Shown one piece after another: positions 1 to 8,164 of a stretch of 64,000 bases of DNA (position 1 is its first letter; each line of letters begins with the position of its first letter). Source of the stretch: Brevibacillus brevis NBRC 100599 (GTDB lineage: Bacteria; Bacillota; Bacilli; Brevibacillales; Brevibacillaceae); contig NC_012491.1 in NCBI RefSeq assembly GCF_000010165.1, positions 4,347,501-4,411,500 of the forward strand, in the 5' to 3' direction. The notes under the pieces are model-generated. The model had not been told where the DNA came from, searched no databases, and saw nothing but the letters and a program-made list of their open reading frames with translations. Made by a program: the position numbers and the translations under genes.

Positions 1-1038
1 CGTGCAGCAGTCTTCATACGGCAAAATAGAAAGCTCGTACGTATCGATTTGACGAGAAATGTCCACGATATCTACCTTGTCCATGGCGACGAGTGGTCGC
101 AGAATCGGAATTGAAATCACCTTGTTGATCGTGTCCATGCTTTCCAAGGTTTGCGATGCAACTTGACCGAGGCTTTCTCCTGTTGCGAGTGCCTTGGCAT
201 TCGTATTTTCCGCAACACGCTCCGAAATGCGCATCATGAAGCGACGCATGATGGTAATCAAATAGTCTTCTGGACATTTTTCACGAATGGCGGTCTGAAT
301 CTCGGTAAACGGTACAACGTGGAGACGGACAGTTCCTCCCCATTTCGTCAGCTTATGAGCCAAGTCACGTACTTTTTGCAAAGCGCGCTCGCTTGTAAAC
401 GGATAGCTGTGGAAGTGGATCGCTTCCAGCGTCACACCACGCTTCAGCATCATCCAACCCGCTACAGGACTGTCGATACCACCAGAAAGAAGCAGCAGTA
501 CTTTTCCACTCACCCCAACTGGCAAGCCACCTAGTCCCTTGATGGTTTCACAGCTAATGTAAGTACCCTCTGTGCGAATTTCTACATTCACGATGGTATC
601 TGGCTCGTGCAAGTCTACGCTGATAGCTGGCAGAGCACGTAGGATGTGCGTTGCCACCATTCGATTTACTTCCATCGATTGAATCGGATAGCGTTTATCA
701 GCACGACGGGAAACCACACGGAACGTACGTGGCTGTGGATTCAATTGACGAACCAACTCCAGCGCTTTTTCCTTGATCGTTTCAATATCAGGATCTACCT
801 GGATCGTCGGACTAAAGGAAGAAATCCCAAAAACGCGCTTCAAACGCTCCATAACCGCGTAAGCGTCCTCGCCGTGCAGCTCCACGTACATCCGGCCGTA
901 ATTGCGTCGAACTTTTACTTTAAAAAACGAACGCAGTACGTTTCTCACGCTTTTTACAAGGGCCTCTTCGAATTGATCGCGGTTTTTTCCTTTAAGCGCC
1001 AACTCACCATAACGAATTAAAATAACATCGTAGTTCAT
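1..1038 (-). CDS. thiI: tRNA 4-thiouridine synthase ThiI, partial (C-terminus beyond window)
   Basis: ThiI transfers sulfur from the IscS persulfide to U8 of tRNAs (s4U) and, in many bacteria, to the thiazole branch of thiamine synthesis. The 346 codons present hold an N-terminal ferredoxin-like plus THUMP region (about 1-170), then the PP-loop motif SGGIDS near residue 184, which activates the uridine with ATP. The last visible residues are D-C-C-T; the Cys pair at 344-345 lies where the conserved acceptor cysteine of ThiI is expected. Start ATG at 1038 follows an AAAAGGAG site. It lies 25 bp downstream of iscS on the same strand, the usual sulfur-relay pairing, so the two are probably co-transcribed. 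Only the extreme C-terminus is missing. Confidence 0.95.
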   Translation of the reverse strand, partial: MNYDVILIRYGELALKGKNRDQFEEALVKSVRNVLRSFFKVKVRRNYGRMYVELHGEDAYAVMERLKRVFGISSFSPTIQVDPDIETIKEKALELVRQLNPQPRTFRVVSRRADKRYPIQSMEVNRMVATHILRALPAISVDLHEPDTIVNVEIRTEGTYISCETIKGLGGLPVGVSGKVLLLLSGGIDSPVAGWMMLKRGVTLEAIHFHSYPFTSERALQKVRDLAHKLTKWGGTVRLHVVPFTEIQTAIREKCPEDYLITIMRRFMMRISERVAENTNAKALATGESLGQVASQTLESMDTINKVISIPILRPLVAMDKVDIVDISRQIDTYELSILPYEDCCT

Positions 1039-1063
1039 GATTATCTCCTTTTAGTTGTCCACA

Positions 1064-2233
1064 CTATTTTCTATGAGCGGGGGCAGGTTGTTGTTTGATA
1101 TAGGTCCGAAGCACACTAACGCATTCCTCTAACGCCTTCAAAAACTGCTGAATGTCGTCCGGTGTATTTTCCCGGCCCAGACTGATCCGCAGAGATGACA
1201 ACGCGCAATCCCGCTCGATGCCAATCGCAGTCAGAACTCTGCTCGGCTCATTGACTTTGGATGAACAGGCCGACTTGGTGGATATCAGAAAACCTTTTTC
1301 CTCCAAAGCATGCAACAGGACTTCTGCTTTTACTCCTGGTACTGACAAGTTCATAATATGAGGAGCCGTATTCGATTCCGGGGTATTCACAACACAACCT
1401 TCCATCGTTGCAATCCCCTCACGAAGCTGTTGATTCAATTTTTGCAGCCTGATCATCTCGACGCTGCCCAGTTCTTCTAGAATCCGGATTGCTTTTGCCA
1501 TACCAGCGATGGCTGGGAGGTTTTCCGTTCCTGAGCGAACTCCCCCTTCTTGACCGCCACCCATCATCAACGGGTGAATGATCAAGCCTTCCCGTTTATA
1601 CAAGATGCCAACTCCTCTGGGCCCGTAAAACTTGTGCGCAGAGACGCTCAGCAGATCGATCCCTGAATCCTTGATGCGCAAAGGAACTTTCCCAATTCCC
1701 TGGACAGCATCGACGTGAAACAGGACTTTCGGGAATTGCTTCAACCATTGTCCGATTTCTAGGATCGGTTGAATAGTTCCCAGCTCGTTGTTCACATGCA
1801 TTACCGAAACAAGAATCGTATCCGGACGCATTGCTTTCTGAACAGCTTCTACCGATACGCGGCCTTCACGATCTACCGGCAGATATGTCACAGCAAATCC
1901 CAGACCTTCCAACTGTTTGCAAACATCGTAAACAGCCGGATGCTCTACCTGCGTCGTAATAATATGTTTCCCTCTGTTTTGATATTGAAAGGCTACGCCC
2001 TTAATCGCCGTATTATTGCTCTCCGTACCACCTGAAGTAAAAATAACTTCACTTTCTTTACAGCCCAAGTACTGAGCGGCAACCTTTCGCGCCTGCTTCA
2101 GTACATTTTCCGCCTCTACTCCTTTTTGATGCAAGGAAGACGGGTTTCCATAGTAGCTTTCCATCGCGCGTCTAACGGTTTCAATCACTTGAGGATGAGG
2201 CCGGGTAGTCGCACTGTTGTCCAAATAAATCAC
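1064..2233 (-). CDS. iscS: Cysteine desulfurase, IscS/NifS family
   Basis: A PLP enzyme that takes sulfur from L-cysteine as an enzyme persulfide and here most likely supplies ThiI next door. The protein opens with IYLDNSATT, has the PLP lysine in SAHKFYGPRG and the catalytic loop cysteine in STKSACSS; length 389 aa is normal. I chose the GTG at 2233 because AGGAAGG lies 9 nt upstream and the family begins just before YLDN; a TTG eight codons upstream is possible but has no good ribosome site. An extended -10 element lies about 45 bp upstream. In B. subtilis the equivalent gene (nifZ) also precedes thiI. Confidence 0.94.
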   Translation of the reverse strand: MIYLDNSATTRPHPQVIETVRRAMESYYGNPSSLHQKGVEAENVLKQARKVAAQYLGCKESEVIFTSGGTESNNTAIKGVAFQYQNRGKHIITTQVEHPAVYDVCKQLEGLGFAVTYLPVDREGRVSVEAVQKAMRPDTILVSVMHVNNELGTIQPILEIGQWLKQFPKVLFHVDAVQGIGKVPLRIKDSGIDLLSVSAHKFYGPRGVGILYKREGLIIHPLMMGGGQEGGVRSGTENLPAIAGMAKAIRILEELGSVEMIRLQKLNQQLREGIATMEGCVVNTPESNTAPHIMNLSVPGVKAEVLLHALEEKGFLISTKSACSSKVNEPSRVLTAIGIERDCALSSLRISLGRENTPDDIQQFLKALEECVSVLRTYIKQQPAPAHRK

Positions 2234-2278
2234 CAGTACACACCTTCCTAAGGGCAAGATGCCCGAATACTACGCTTC

Positions 2279-2287
2279 ATCATAACA
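2279..2287 (-). promoter_or_regulatory. Extended -10 promoter for iscS-thiI
   Basis: On the minus strand this reads TGTTATGAT, a TGn-TATGAT extended -10, about 46 bp upstream of the iscS start. No strong -35 hexamer is visible at 17 bp, which is usual for extended -10 promoters. Confidence 0.45.
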
Positions 2288-2435
2288 TGACTTTTCGTAA
2301 AGAACATACAAAGTATTACACTTCTCGACCTTATTTTTCCCCGAGTGCATTGCTCTCAAAAGGCCAAATCAGACAATCTGAACAACCGTTCACAGACTAT
2401 TCACGGATAAAGCGCTTACATCCAGATATAGGCTA

Positions 2436-2464
2436 TTTACATTGGTTTGGCCTTTCGTTAGAAT
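2436..2464 (+). promoter_or_regulatory. SigA-type promoter for the 48-aa ORF
   Basis: TTTACA at 2436-2441 and TAGAAT at 2459-2464 are separated by 17 bp and lie 46 bp upstream of the start codon of the small ORF at 2510. Confidence 0.6.
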
Positions 2465-2509
2465 AGTCAATAAATTTAGATAAAAAACACCAACAAGGAG
2501 AGAACCACC

Positions 2510-2656
2510 ATGACAGCACAAGCTATGCAAGAAGAAATCAAGAAGATGGAAGCCGAACTGAAAAGACTGCAAGCGGAACTGGCGAAGATGAACAAAAATA
2601 TCCCTCAGTACGACCGCACGGATGTCGCATACCTAAATGAGGTGTACAACGCGTGA
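2510..2656 (+). CDS. Small 48-aa coiled-coil protein, unknown function
   Basis: Unrecognised. The reading frame has its own promoter, an AAGGAG site 9 nt before the ATG and a terminator straight after the stop, so it looks like a real single-gene unit. Residues 7-30 are a charged heptad-like helix rich in Glu, Lys and Leu (QEEIKKMEAELKRL), followed by a polar tail ending in YNA. No signal peptide, membrane segment or cysteine. It sits alone between iscS and dapF, which are both on the other strand. It could be a small regulator or scaffold, but nothing in the sequence says which. Confidence 0.7.
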   Translation: MTAQAMQEEIKKMEAELKRLQAELAKMNKNIPQYDRTDVAYLNEVYNA

Positions 2657-2672
2657 CGCTTATTCGAATTCG

Positions 2673-2720
2673 ATAGCGTGGTGACGGCATGAAGGCTTCG
2701 CCGTGACCACGCTATTTTTT
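2673..2720 (+). terminator. Rho-independent terminator of the 48-aa ORF
   Basis: Arms 2673-2688 and 2700-2715 pair over 16 bp with one mismatch, followed by a run of T. Confidence 0.85.
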
Positions 2721-2721
2721 G

Positions 2722-2758
2722 TAAAAAAACCGCTCCTGTCAGTTCGACGGAACGGTTT
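2722..2758 (-). terminator. Terminator of dapF
   Basis: Arms 2749-2758 and 2727-2736 (10 bp, one mismatch) with a T run on the minus strand, 10 bp beyond the dapF stop. Confidence 0.75.
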
Positions 2759-2767
2759 GGCTTGCTT

Positions 2768-3628
2768 CTATTTAAAGGGAATCTCCCCTACATACTCGCC
2801 AGAAAAAACTTCAGTAGCCGGACCCGTCATATAGACGCGATTATCCGCTTCCTTCCATTCAATAAAGAGATCGCCTCCTGCTAGGTGGACCGTGACTTTT
2901 CTTCCTGTCTTTCCACTCAAGTGGGCAGCTACTGCAGCAGCGCAAGCTCCCGTCCCACAGGCAAGCGTTACACCTGATCCTCTCTCCCATACCCGGAAAA
3001 GAATTTCCTCGTGATTCAATATTTGGATAAATTCAACGTTGGTTCGCTCAGGAAACCACTCGTGATACTCGATCATTGGCCCGTAGTGACGAACATCTTC
3101 TTCCTTCACTTCATCCACGAAAAGGATGGCATGAGGATTCCCCATCGAAACAGCCGTCATCGTAAACGCCGTTCCACCGACTTCGATCCCCTCTTCTCGC
3201 ACCTGCTCTTCTGGAATGCCTGTCATCGGAATTGCTGCTCGCTCAAAACGAGGCTCTCCCATATCGATTGTTACTTGATCGACTCTACCATCTGCTCCTA
3301 GCGATACGACAGGAGTGACGGTCCCTCCCAATGTCTCCACGGTAAACGTTGTTTGCTCCGTCAAACCGTGATCGTATACGTACTTACTCACACAGCGCAA
3401 GCCGTTTCCGCAATTTTTTGCTTCGCTGCCATCATTGTTAAAGACCCGCATGCGAAAATCTGCTCGCTCAGATGGCATAATGAGGATCAGTCCATCACCG
3501 CCGATCCCAAAATTCCGATCACTCACTCTTCGTGCCAATTCGGGTAAATCTACACGTGATAAATCTTCCTCAAAACAGTTGACGTAAACGTAATCATTCC
3601 CCAAGCCATGCAGCTTTGTAAATTTCAT
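2768..3628 (-). CDS. dapF: Diaminopimelate epimerase
   Basis: Converts LL- to meso-diaminopimelate, the penultimate step of lysine synthesis and the source of the peptidoglycan crosslinking residue. The two catalytic cysteines are visible in CGNGLRCV and in LACGTGACA, and the N-terminal signature FTKLHGLGNDYV is intact. Length 286 aa is normal. The gene is a single minus-strand unit with its own terminator, facing the divergent NTPase gene at 3771. Confidence 0.96.
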   Translation of the reverse strand: MKFTKLHGLGNDYVYVNCFEEDLSRVDLPELARRVSDRNFGIGGDGLILIMPSERADFRMRVFNNDGSEAKNCGNGLRCVSKYVYDHGLTEQTTFTVETLGGTVTPVVSLGADGRVDQVTIDMGEPRFERAAIPMTGIPEEQVREEGIEVGGTAFTMTAVSMGNPHAILFVDEVKEEDVRHYGPMIEYHEWFPERTNVEFIQILNHEEILFRVWERGSGVTLACGTGACAAAVAAHLSGKTGRKVTVHLAGGDLFIEWKEADNRVYMTGPATEVFSGEYVGEIPFK

Positions 3629-3723
3629 CGTCCACTCCTCTTTCTCTTTCGTATGCTAGGTCTGACTCTTTTCTATGCCTATTATCTTATCACACCCCAG
3701 AGAATCGCGGTCGAATCAAAAGG

Positions 3724-3732
3724 TGGTATACT
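3724..3732 (+). promoter_or_regulatory. Extended -10 promoter for the YjjX-type NTPase
   Basis: TGGTATACT (TGn plus TATACT) lies 39 bp upstream of the chosen TTG start; no good -35 is seen. Confidence 0.45.
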
Positions 3733-3770
3733 ACCACTAGCATCGATGATGGGAAGAGGTGGAACAAGCA

Positions 3771-4301
3771 TTGGATTATCATATTTTCCGCTATGCACTC
3801 GGAACGAAAAATGAAGCAAAACGCCTCGCTGTACAAAAAGCAACGGGAACGGAACCTTTCTGCATATCCGTCCCCTCTGGCGTAGCGGCTCAACCGATGA
3901 GTGAAGAAGAAACGATAACAGGAGCGATCAATCGGGCAAAAGCTGCACGTAGTCAAGCCCCGGAAGCAGACATCGGGCTAGGCTTGGAAGGCGGACTTAT
4001 GTACGATGAGCGGTTTACAAAACAGTGGTATTTGATTTCCATCTGTGCAGCCTGGAATGGAAGTGAGCTATTTATTGGAAAGGGTTTGGCTTTTCCTATC
4101 CCGAATCAAGCTGTTCACCGAATCCAGCAGGAACAAATTGAGCTCAGTACCATCATAGATGAATGGGGGAAAACCGTCGGCAGTAATCATCGCGGCGGCG
4201 CCTATTCCCTTTTAACAGATAATCGCGTACGTCGTTCCGATGTGTTTTGTGACGCCGTGATCGCAGCCATTACGCCTTTTGTTTCCTCTTTGTACAAATA
4301 A
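3771..4301 (+). CDS. Inosine/xanthosine triphosphatase, YjjX (DUF84) family
   Basis: Members of this family hydrolyse non-canonical purine nucleoside triphosphates (ITP, XTP), a house-cleaning role. The ALGTKNEAKRLAV N-terminus, the GLEGG motif near residue 70 and the NHRGGAYSLLT segment are family hallmarks. I take TTG at 3771 as start because GGAAGAGG lies 11 nt before it; a GTG at 3759 would overlap that site. 176 aa fits the family. The function is assigned by family resemblance only. Confidence 0.8.
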   Translation: MDYHIFRYALGTKNEAKRLAVQKATGTEPFCISVPSGVAAQPMSEEETITGAINRAKAARSQAPEADIGLGLEGGLMYDERFTKQWYLISICAAWNGSELFIGKGLAFPIPNQAVHRIQQEQIELSTIIDEWGKTVGSNHRGGAYSLLTDNRVRRSDVFCDAVIAAITPFVSSLYK

Positions 4302-4307
4302 CATAAA

Positions 4308-4342
4308 AAACCCTCTCCAGCTAAACGAACCGGAGAGGGTTT
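4308..4342. terminator. Shared terminator between convergent genes
   Basis: Arms 4308-4318 and 4332-4342 are an 11-bp perfect inverted repeat; the T run is strong on the minus strand and weak on the plus strand. Confidence 0.8.
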
Positions 4343-4355
4343 GGGGTTGATGCTT

Positions 4356-4937
4356 TTAGCGAGCCGTATAATACGGGTAGATGACTAATGCGCCCAAAAT
4401 GGCAACAGCACCTACGATCATCGCCCAGACTCCCAGCGTCTTCGAGTTGCGTCGATACGCCAGATAGCCAAGCACCATACCAATTGGAGCCACCAAGTAC
4501 GGCATGAAAAACAAGGACAGGATCGATAAGCCCAAGCCAGTCATCCCGATACCGCTGGCCCGATTTCCCCGGTTTTCCTCGTCTGTGTCGATCTCACTGG
4601 CAGCACGACTCGTCGGAAACGGCTCGGCGATTTCCGCCGCCGCCTCGATGTCGTCATCTCTGACTTTGGCAACCGGTGAACGGTCCTCCTTTGTCAAAAC
4701 AACGCCATCCAAACGCTCCGAAAAGTCTTTTCGCTCCTCATCTAGCTCGCCTGTATAGCGCTCTGTCAAGGAGTGGGGGTCATAGTGAACCCTGCGCCTC
4801 GACCGATCTTCCTCTTCGTCAAAGACGGCCTGTGTCCAGGTATTCGCTGCAAACTCCCTGTCGTGCTGATCAACGGTCTCGGAAAAACCGGTGTCTTCCT
4901 TCCGCTTCGCATCATTACGTTCGTGTCGATCCAACAT
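4356..4937 (-). CDS. Membrane protein with charged N-terminal region and C-terminal DUF4190-like hairpin
   Basis: Not assigned a function. About 125 N-terminal residues are strongly charged (many Asp, Glu and Arg) and look disordered and cytoplasmic. The rest is two hydrophobic segments (about 132-156 and 168-188) separated by a short basic loop YLAYRRNSKT, resembling DUF4190-type two-helix domains. The topology suggests a small inner-membrane anchor with a long soluble tail. It ends in the terminator shared with the NTPase gene. Upstream neighbours are divergent. Confidence 0.7.
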   Translation of the reverse strand: MLDRHERNDAKRKEDTGFSETVDQHDREFAANTWTQAVFDEEEDRSRRRVHYDPHSLTERYTGELDEERKDFSERLDGVVLTKEDRSPVAKVRDDDIEAAAEIAEPFPTSRAASEIDTDEENRGNRASGIGMTGLGLSILSLFFMPYLVAPIGMVLGYLAYRRNSKTLGVWAMIVGAVAILGALVIYPYYTAR

Positions 4938-5034
4938 AGCATGCTCAGCCCCTTTTTTGGTAAAGGATTAATTAAGTGAAGGAAGTAGCCTTATTGTCTG
5001 CCTACGTTGTACAATTTAAACGGGAGGCGAGAGA

Positions 5035-5625
5035 ATGAAACCAGACAAAATCCTAACCATTGGCATTGATATTGACGGTACAGTCACATCACCCAGCAGT
5101 ATTGTTCCGTTGATGAATGAGAGCTTTGGAAGAGATTTACGATATGAAGATTGTGTGGAATACAATTTAGCCAACGTGTATCAAATCACGGACGCAGAGT
5201 TTGAAATGTGGCTGGATCAAAATGGGGAGCGCCTATATGATGGTGCGCCTGTTCACGGAATAGCCGATCAGATTTTGCGCGATTGGTTTACCTCCCACAA
5301 GCTGGTATATATAAGTGCTCGTGAGGATCGTCACCGCGATGTGACGTTACAATGGTTTGCTCGCTACAATATCCCTCATCATGAAGTGGATTTGATTGGG
5401 AGCCACGACAAGCTGTCAGCTGCCCGCAAGTGGGGCGTGGACCTATTTTTGGAGGATCGTCTGGAGAACGCTTTGCAATTGTCAGAGGCGCTGCAAATTC
5501 CCGTGTTCTTGTTTGACACTCCGTATAACCAAGCTGCCTTACCTCCGCTCGTCCATCGAGTCACTTCTTGGGAAGAGGTTGCCCAAAAAGTCAACGAGCT
5601 TTTTCCAGCTAAGACAAGCGTATAG
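5035..5625 (+). CDS. HAD-family nucleotidase, YqfW-like
   Basis: A HAD-superfamily phosphatase resembling the 5'(3')-deoxyribonucleotidase group (NT5C) and B. subtilis YqfW. Motif I is DIDGTVT near residues 12-18 (nucleophile Asp and general acid Asp), motif II is the Ser in YISAR, and the motif IV acidic pair is in DLFLEDR. 196 aa is typical. A GGGAGGCGAGAG site precedes the ATG. The substrate cannot be told from sequence. Confidence 0.82.
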   Translation: MKPDKILTIGIDIDGTVTSPSSIVPLMNESFGRDLRYEDCVEYNLANVYQITDAEFEMWLDQNGERLYDGAPVHGIADQILRDWFTSHKLVYISAREDRHRDVTLQWFARYNIPHHEVDLIGSHDKLSAARKWGVDLFLEDRLENALQLSEALQIPVFLFDTPYNQAALPPLVHRVTSWEEVAQKVNELFPAKTSV

Positions 5626-5633
5626 GTTGAATA

Positions 5634-5674
5634 GCAAAAAGACGTATCACCTTAAAGGGATACGTCCTTTTTGC
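5634..5674 (+). terminator. Terminator between nucleotidase and DUF1540 gene
   Basis: Arms 5634-5648 and 5659-5674 pair (GACGTATC with GATACGTC) with A and T runs on both sides, so it may serve both convergent genes. Confidence 0.8.
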
Positions 5675-5683
5675 GCCGAAGCG

Positions 5684-5908
5684 TTATTTCTTTTCGGATG
5701 TCTTCGGCTTGAACGTCAGACAACAGGTCTCAGACGATGTCTTAGCCTTATCCTGATGCTGCGTGTTTTGACCGTACTCGCCTGCGAATTCTTCTTTCAG
5801 GTTTACGGTGGCGTGTGCGTCAATCTCTACCATGATCTCTTCGGCGCTGCAAAGATTGCCCTTCGCCCAGTACTCACAGTTTGCTACAGAACATTTTACT
5901 GCTGGCAT
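5684..5908 (-). CDS. DUF1540 domain protein
   Basis: A small cysteine-containing protein. The N-terminal signature AVKCSVANCEYWAKGNLC, followed by an acidic I-x-V-E-I-D strand, is the DUF1540 pattern and probably binds a metal. A second Cys-Cys pair sits near the C-terminus in ETCCLTF. The second of two nearby ATGs is used because AGGGGGTG lies 7 nt before it. Proteins of this family are common in spore formers, but a role is not established. Confidence 0.85.
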   Translation of the reverse strand: MPAVKCSVANCEYWAKGNLCSAEEIMVEIDAHATVNLKEEFAGEYGQNTQHQDKAKTSSETCCLTFKPKTSEKK

Positions 5909-6011
5909 GTGCATTCACCCCCTAGAGGCTAGCCTTCACAACAACTCAGGGGCTTATACTTTGCCATTCACAGTGGAAACCAATACTCTACACAAGAAAG
6001 AAGTGGATGAC

Positions 6012-6791
6012 ATGTCGATTACCCGTATTGTCGTCATCACCGGAGCTTCTGGTGGCCTTGGTCTAGCTTTGACACGACTTCATTTGGAAAAAGGAGATTG
6101 TGTTATTGCCACTAGCCGGAAAACGATTACCCAGGAACTCGTTTCGTTACAAAAAGATTATCCGGATCGACTCCATCATTACCCGTTAGACGTCAGCAGC
6201 AACGAAGACATTCGGCAGTTCGCTGCATGGGTGCACATCCGCTTCGAACGATGCGATTTTCTTTACAACAATGCCGGGATGGCCGTCTTTGAATCACTCA
6301 TCGAAATGCGCGTGGAGGAGCTGGAAGAAACACTGCGAACGAATATTTCCGGTGTTCTCTACACGACCCGTGCCTTTTTGCCGATGATGCTTCAGCAAAA
6401 GCAAGGGCATATTATCACGGTTGCTTCACTTGCTGGACAGGTCGCTACAGCCAAAGCTTCGGTATACGCTGCCAGCAAAGCAGCCGTCATCCGTTTTAGT
6501 GAAGGATTGCGTCATGAGCTGCAAGGTACTGGAATTGCTGTGACGTGTGCGATGCCAGGCCCGATTGACACCCCCTTTTTAGATAAGGCAGACAAAACAG
6601 GTAGCTATCGCAGCAAAGTAAGTCGGTATTTATTGACACCAGAACAAACGGCAAGAGCCATTTATCGAGCTGCGGAAGCAAAACGTCCGGAGGTTGCCAT
6701 GCCATTTCGTCTACATGCGCTCTCCCGTATCTACTTTTTATTACCTCAGTGGCTAAAACACCTCGTCTCACCTCTCCTCAATCGGAAGTGA
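6012..6791 (+). CDS. Short-chain dehydrogenase/reductase
   Basis: A classical SDR of 259 aa with a Rossmann NAD(P) site TGASGGLG (residues 10-17), NNAG (86-89), the catalytic tetrad Asn111, Ser139, Tyr152 and Lys156 (YAASK), and the PGPIDTPF loop. It resembles the YqjQ-type DltE-like group with a basic or hydrophobic C-terminal tail (about 230-259). The longer upstream in-frame extension has no ribosome site, so ATG 6012 is used. Its 3' end overlaps the convergent MFS gene by 24 bp. The substrate is unknown. Confidence 0.88.
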   Translation: MSITRIVVITGASGGLGLALTRLHLEKGDCVIATSRKTITQELVSLQKDYPDRLHHYPLDVSSNEDIRQFAAWVHIRFERCDFLYNNAGMAVFESLIEMRVEELEETLRTNISGVLYTTRAFLPMMLQQKQGHIITVASLAGQVATAKASVYAASKAAVIRFSEGLRHELQGTGIAVTCAMPGPIDTPFLDKADKTGSYRSKVSRYLLTPEQTARAIYRAAEAKRPEVAMPFRLHALSRIYFLLPQWLKHLVSPLLNRK

Positions 6792-8024
6792 TGAGGAATC
6801 CTCCAAGTTTTTCAATGCCCCGAATGCAAGAAGACCGAAAATGATACATACGGCTGCTCCGGCTCCAATGATCCCTTGAACGCCTAGGAAGGGTATGAGG
6901 ACGCCAGAGACAGCCGCTCCCGCCGGCATTCCCGTCCCCGTAATCGTTCGAACGCTGGTTAACACCCGCCCCAAGAGAGCATCGGGCACCTGTTTTTGCA
7001 GGTAGCTTCTGTACATGATGTTATAGGGAGCAAAGCAAAAACCCGCCACAACCATCGAAGCCATTGCGATCTCCAACCGCGAGAATAAAGCGATTGGCAA
7101 TGTCGTCAATCCCCACGCCACGATAATCCCTGCTAGCGTCGATCCCAACGGAAGTTTCCACGTAACCGTCGAGAAAAAGAGAGAGCCTAGTAATGCCCCG
7201 ATTGCCAAAGCAGACCAAAGCATCCCTAACGCAACAGATCCCCCTGCCAAATCCTGATTCGCATACAGGGGTAATGCAATTTCAATGGGGCCATACGACA
7301 TGTTAAACAAAAACGTAAAGAAAACAAGAATGATCAATTGCTTGCGTCCAAATAGGTAGCGATACCCTGTTCGCATGTCACTCCAGAGAGAACGAAAGAA
7401 CACTCCCATTTGACCTTTTACAATCGTTGTAGGATTCGCACTTTTCGTAAGCTCACGAGGCAGCCTTGAGAAGCAGAAGGCACATACAAAAAAGCTAGCC
7501 GCATCAATCAATAGAACATAAGCTTCCCCAATCAACCCGATTAAAACTCCCGCGAGTGCCGGTCCAAACATATACACAATTTGCCATTGCGTTTCCATCA
7601 CGCCATTTGCTTTGACCAATTGATTTTTGTCCGAGACGATTCTCGGCAACAATGTCTGCGCCCCAGCTGTGCTCAACGGAGAAAGGATTCCTGCAATCAC
7701 AATCAGCACGTATATCACAAATAGTGGAACTTGATCGACCTGCAATAATGCGACCAACGCTATAAAAATAAGTCCTCGCGCGATATTGTCCATCATGATG
7801 AGCTTGCGTCGATCAAATCGATCCAGCAAAACTCCCGCTACTAAACCAGCAAAAACAGCAGGAAGCATATACGCAAGAACGACCCCACCCATCGCCGCAG
7901 GTGAGCCTGTTTTCTTCATGACAAACCACGTCAAGCCCATCCAGCCAAACTGATCCCCTAGACTAGACAAGAACATCCCCAGCCAATACCAGCGAAATGA
8001 ACGCTGTTGCCATAATTCTTTCAT
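6768..8024 (-). CDS. MFS efflux transporter, MefA-like
   Basis: Twelve hydrophobic segments over 418 aa, with the MFS motif A form GVLLDRFDRRKL after TM2 and a second-half start after a central loop near 200-215. Closest in style to the macrolide-efflux (MFS_3) group. It has its own SigA promoter and an AAGGAAG site. It is one of three related exporters within 6 kb (also 8165 and 10247). Substrate specificity cannot be read from the sequence. Confidence 0.88.
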   Translation of the reverse strand: MKELWQQRSFRWYWLGMFLSSLGDQFGWMGLTWFVMKKTGSPAAMGGVVLAYMLPAVFAGLVAGVLLDRFDRRKLIMMDNIARGLIFIALVALLQVDQVPLFVIYVLIVIAGILSPLSTAGAQTLLPRIVSDKNQLVKANGVMETQWQIVYMFGPALAGVLIGLIGEAYVLLIDAASFFVCAFCFSRLPRELTKSANPTTIVKGQMGVFFRSLWSDMRTGYRYLFGRKQLIILVFFTFLFNMSYGPIEIALPLYANQDLAGGSVALGMLWSALAIGALLGSLFFSTVTWKLPLGSTLAGIIVAWGLTTLPIALFSRLEIAMASMVVAGFCFAPYNIMYRSYLQKQVPDALLGRVLTSVRTITGTGMPAGAAVSGVLIPFLGVQGIIGAGAAVCIIFGLLAFGALKNLEDSSSLPIEER

Positions 8025-8057
8025 GCTGCATCTTCCTTTTTCTCTATATTTCCATTC

Positions 8058-8086
8058 ATTGTATAGTCAGATTAATACTTTTTCAA
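8058..8086 (-). promoter_or_regulatory. SigA promoter for the MFS gene at 6768-8024
   Basis: On the minus strand TTGAAA and TACAAT are separated by exactly 17 bp, about 35 bp upstream of the ATG. Confidence 0.7.
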
Positions 8087-8133
8087 CAATTATATTTATT
8101 AAATCTAAAAGTTTCGTTTTGTATCATAAAGAA

Positions 8134-8156
8134 CCTCTGCTCCAAATAAGCAGAGG
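8134..8156 (-). terminator. Terminator of the MFS gene at 8165
   Basis: CCTCTGCT/AGCAGAGG perfect 8-bp stem with a 7-nt loop, followed on the minus strand by TTCTTT. Confidence 0.7.
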
Positions 8157-8164
8157 AATCTCTC

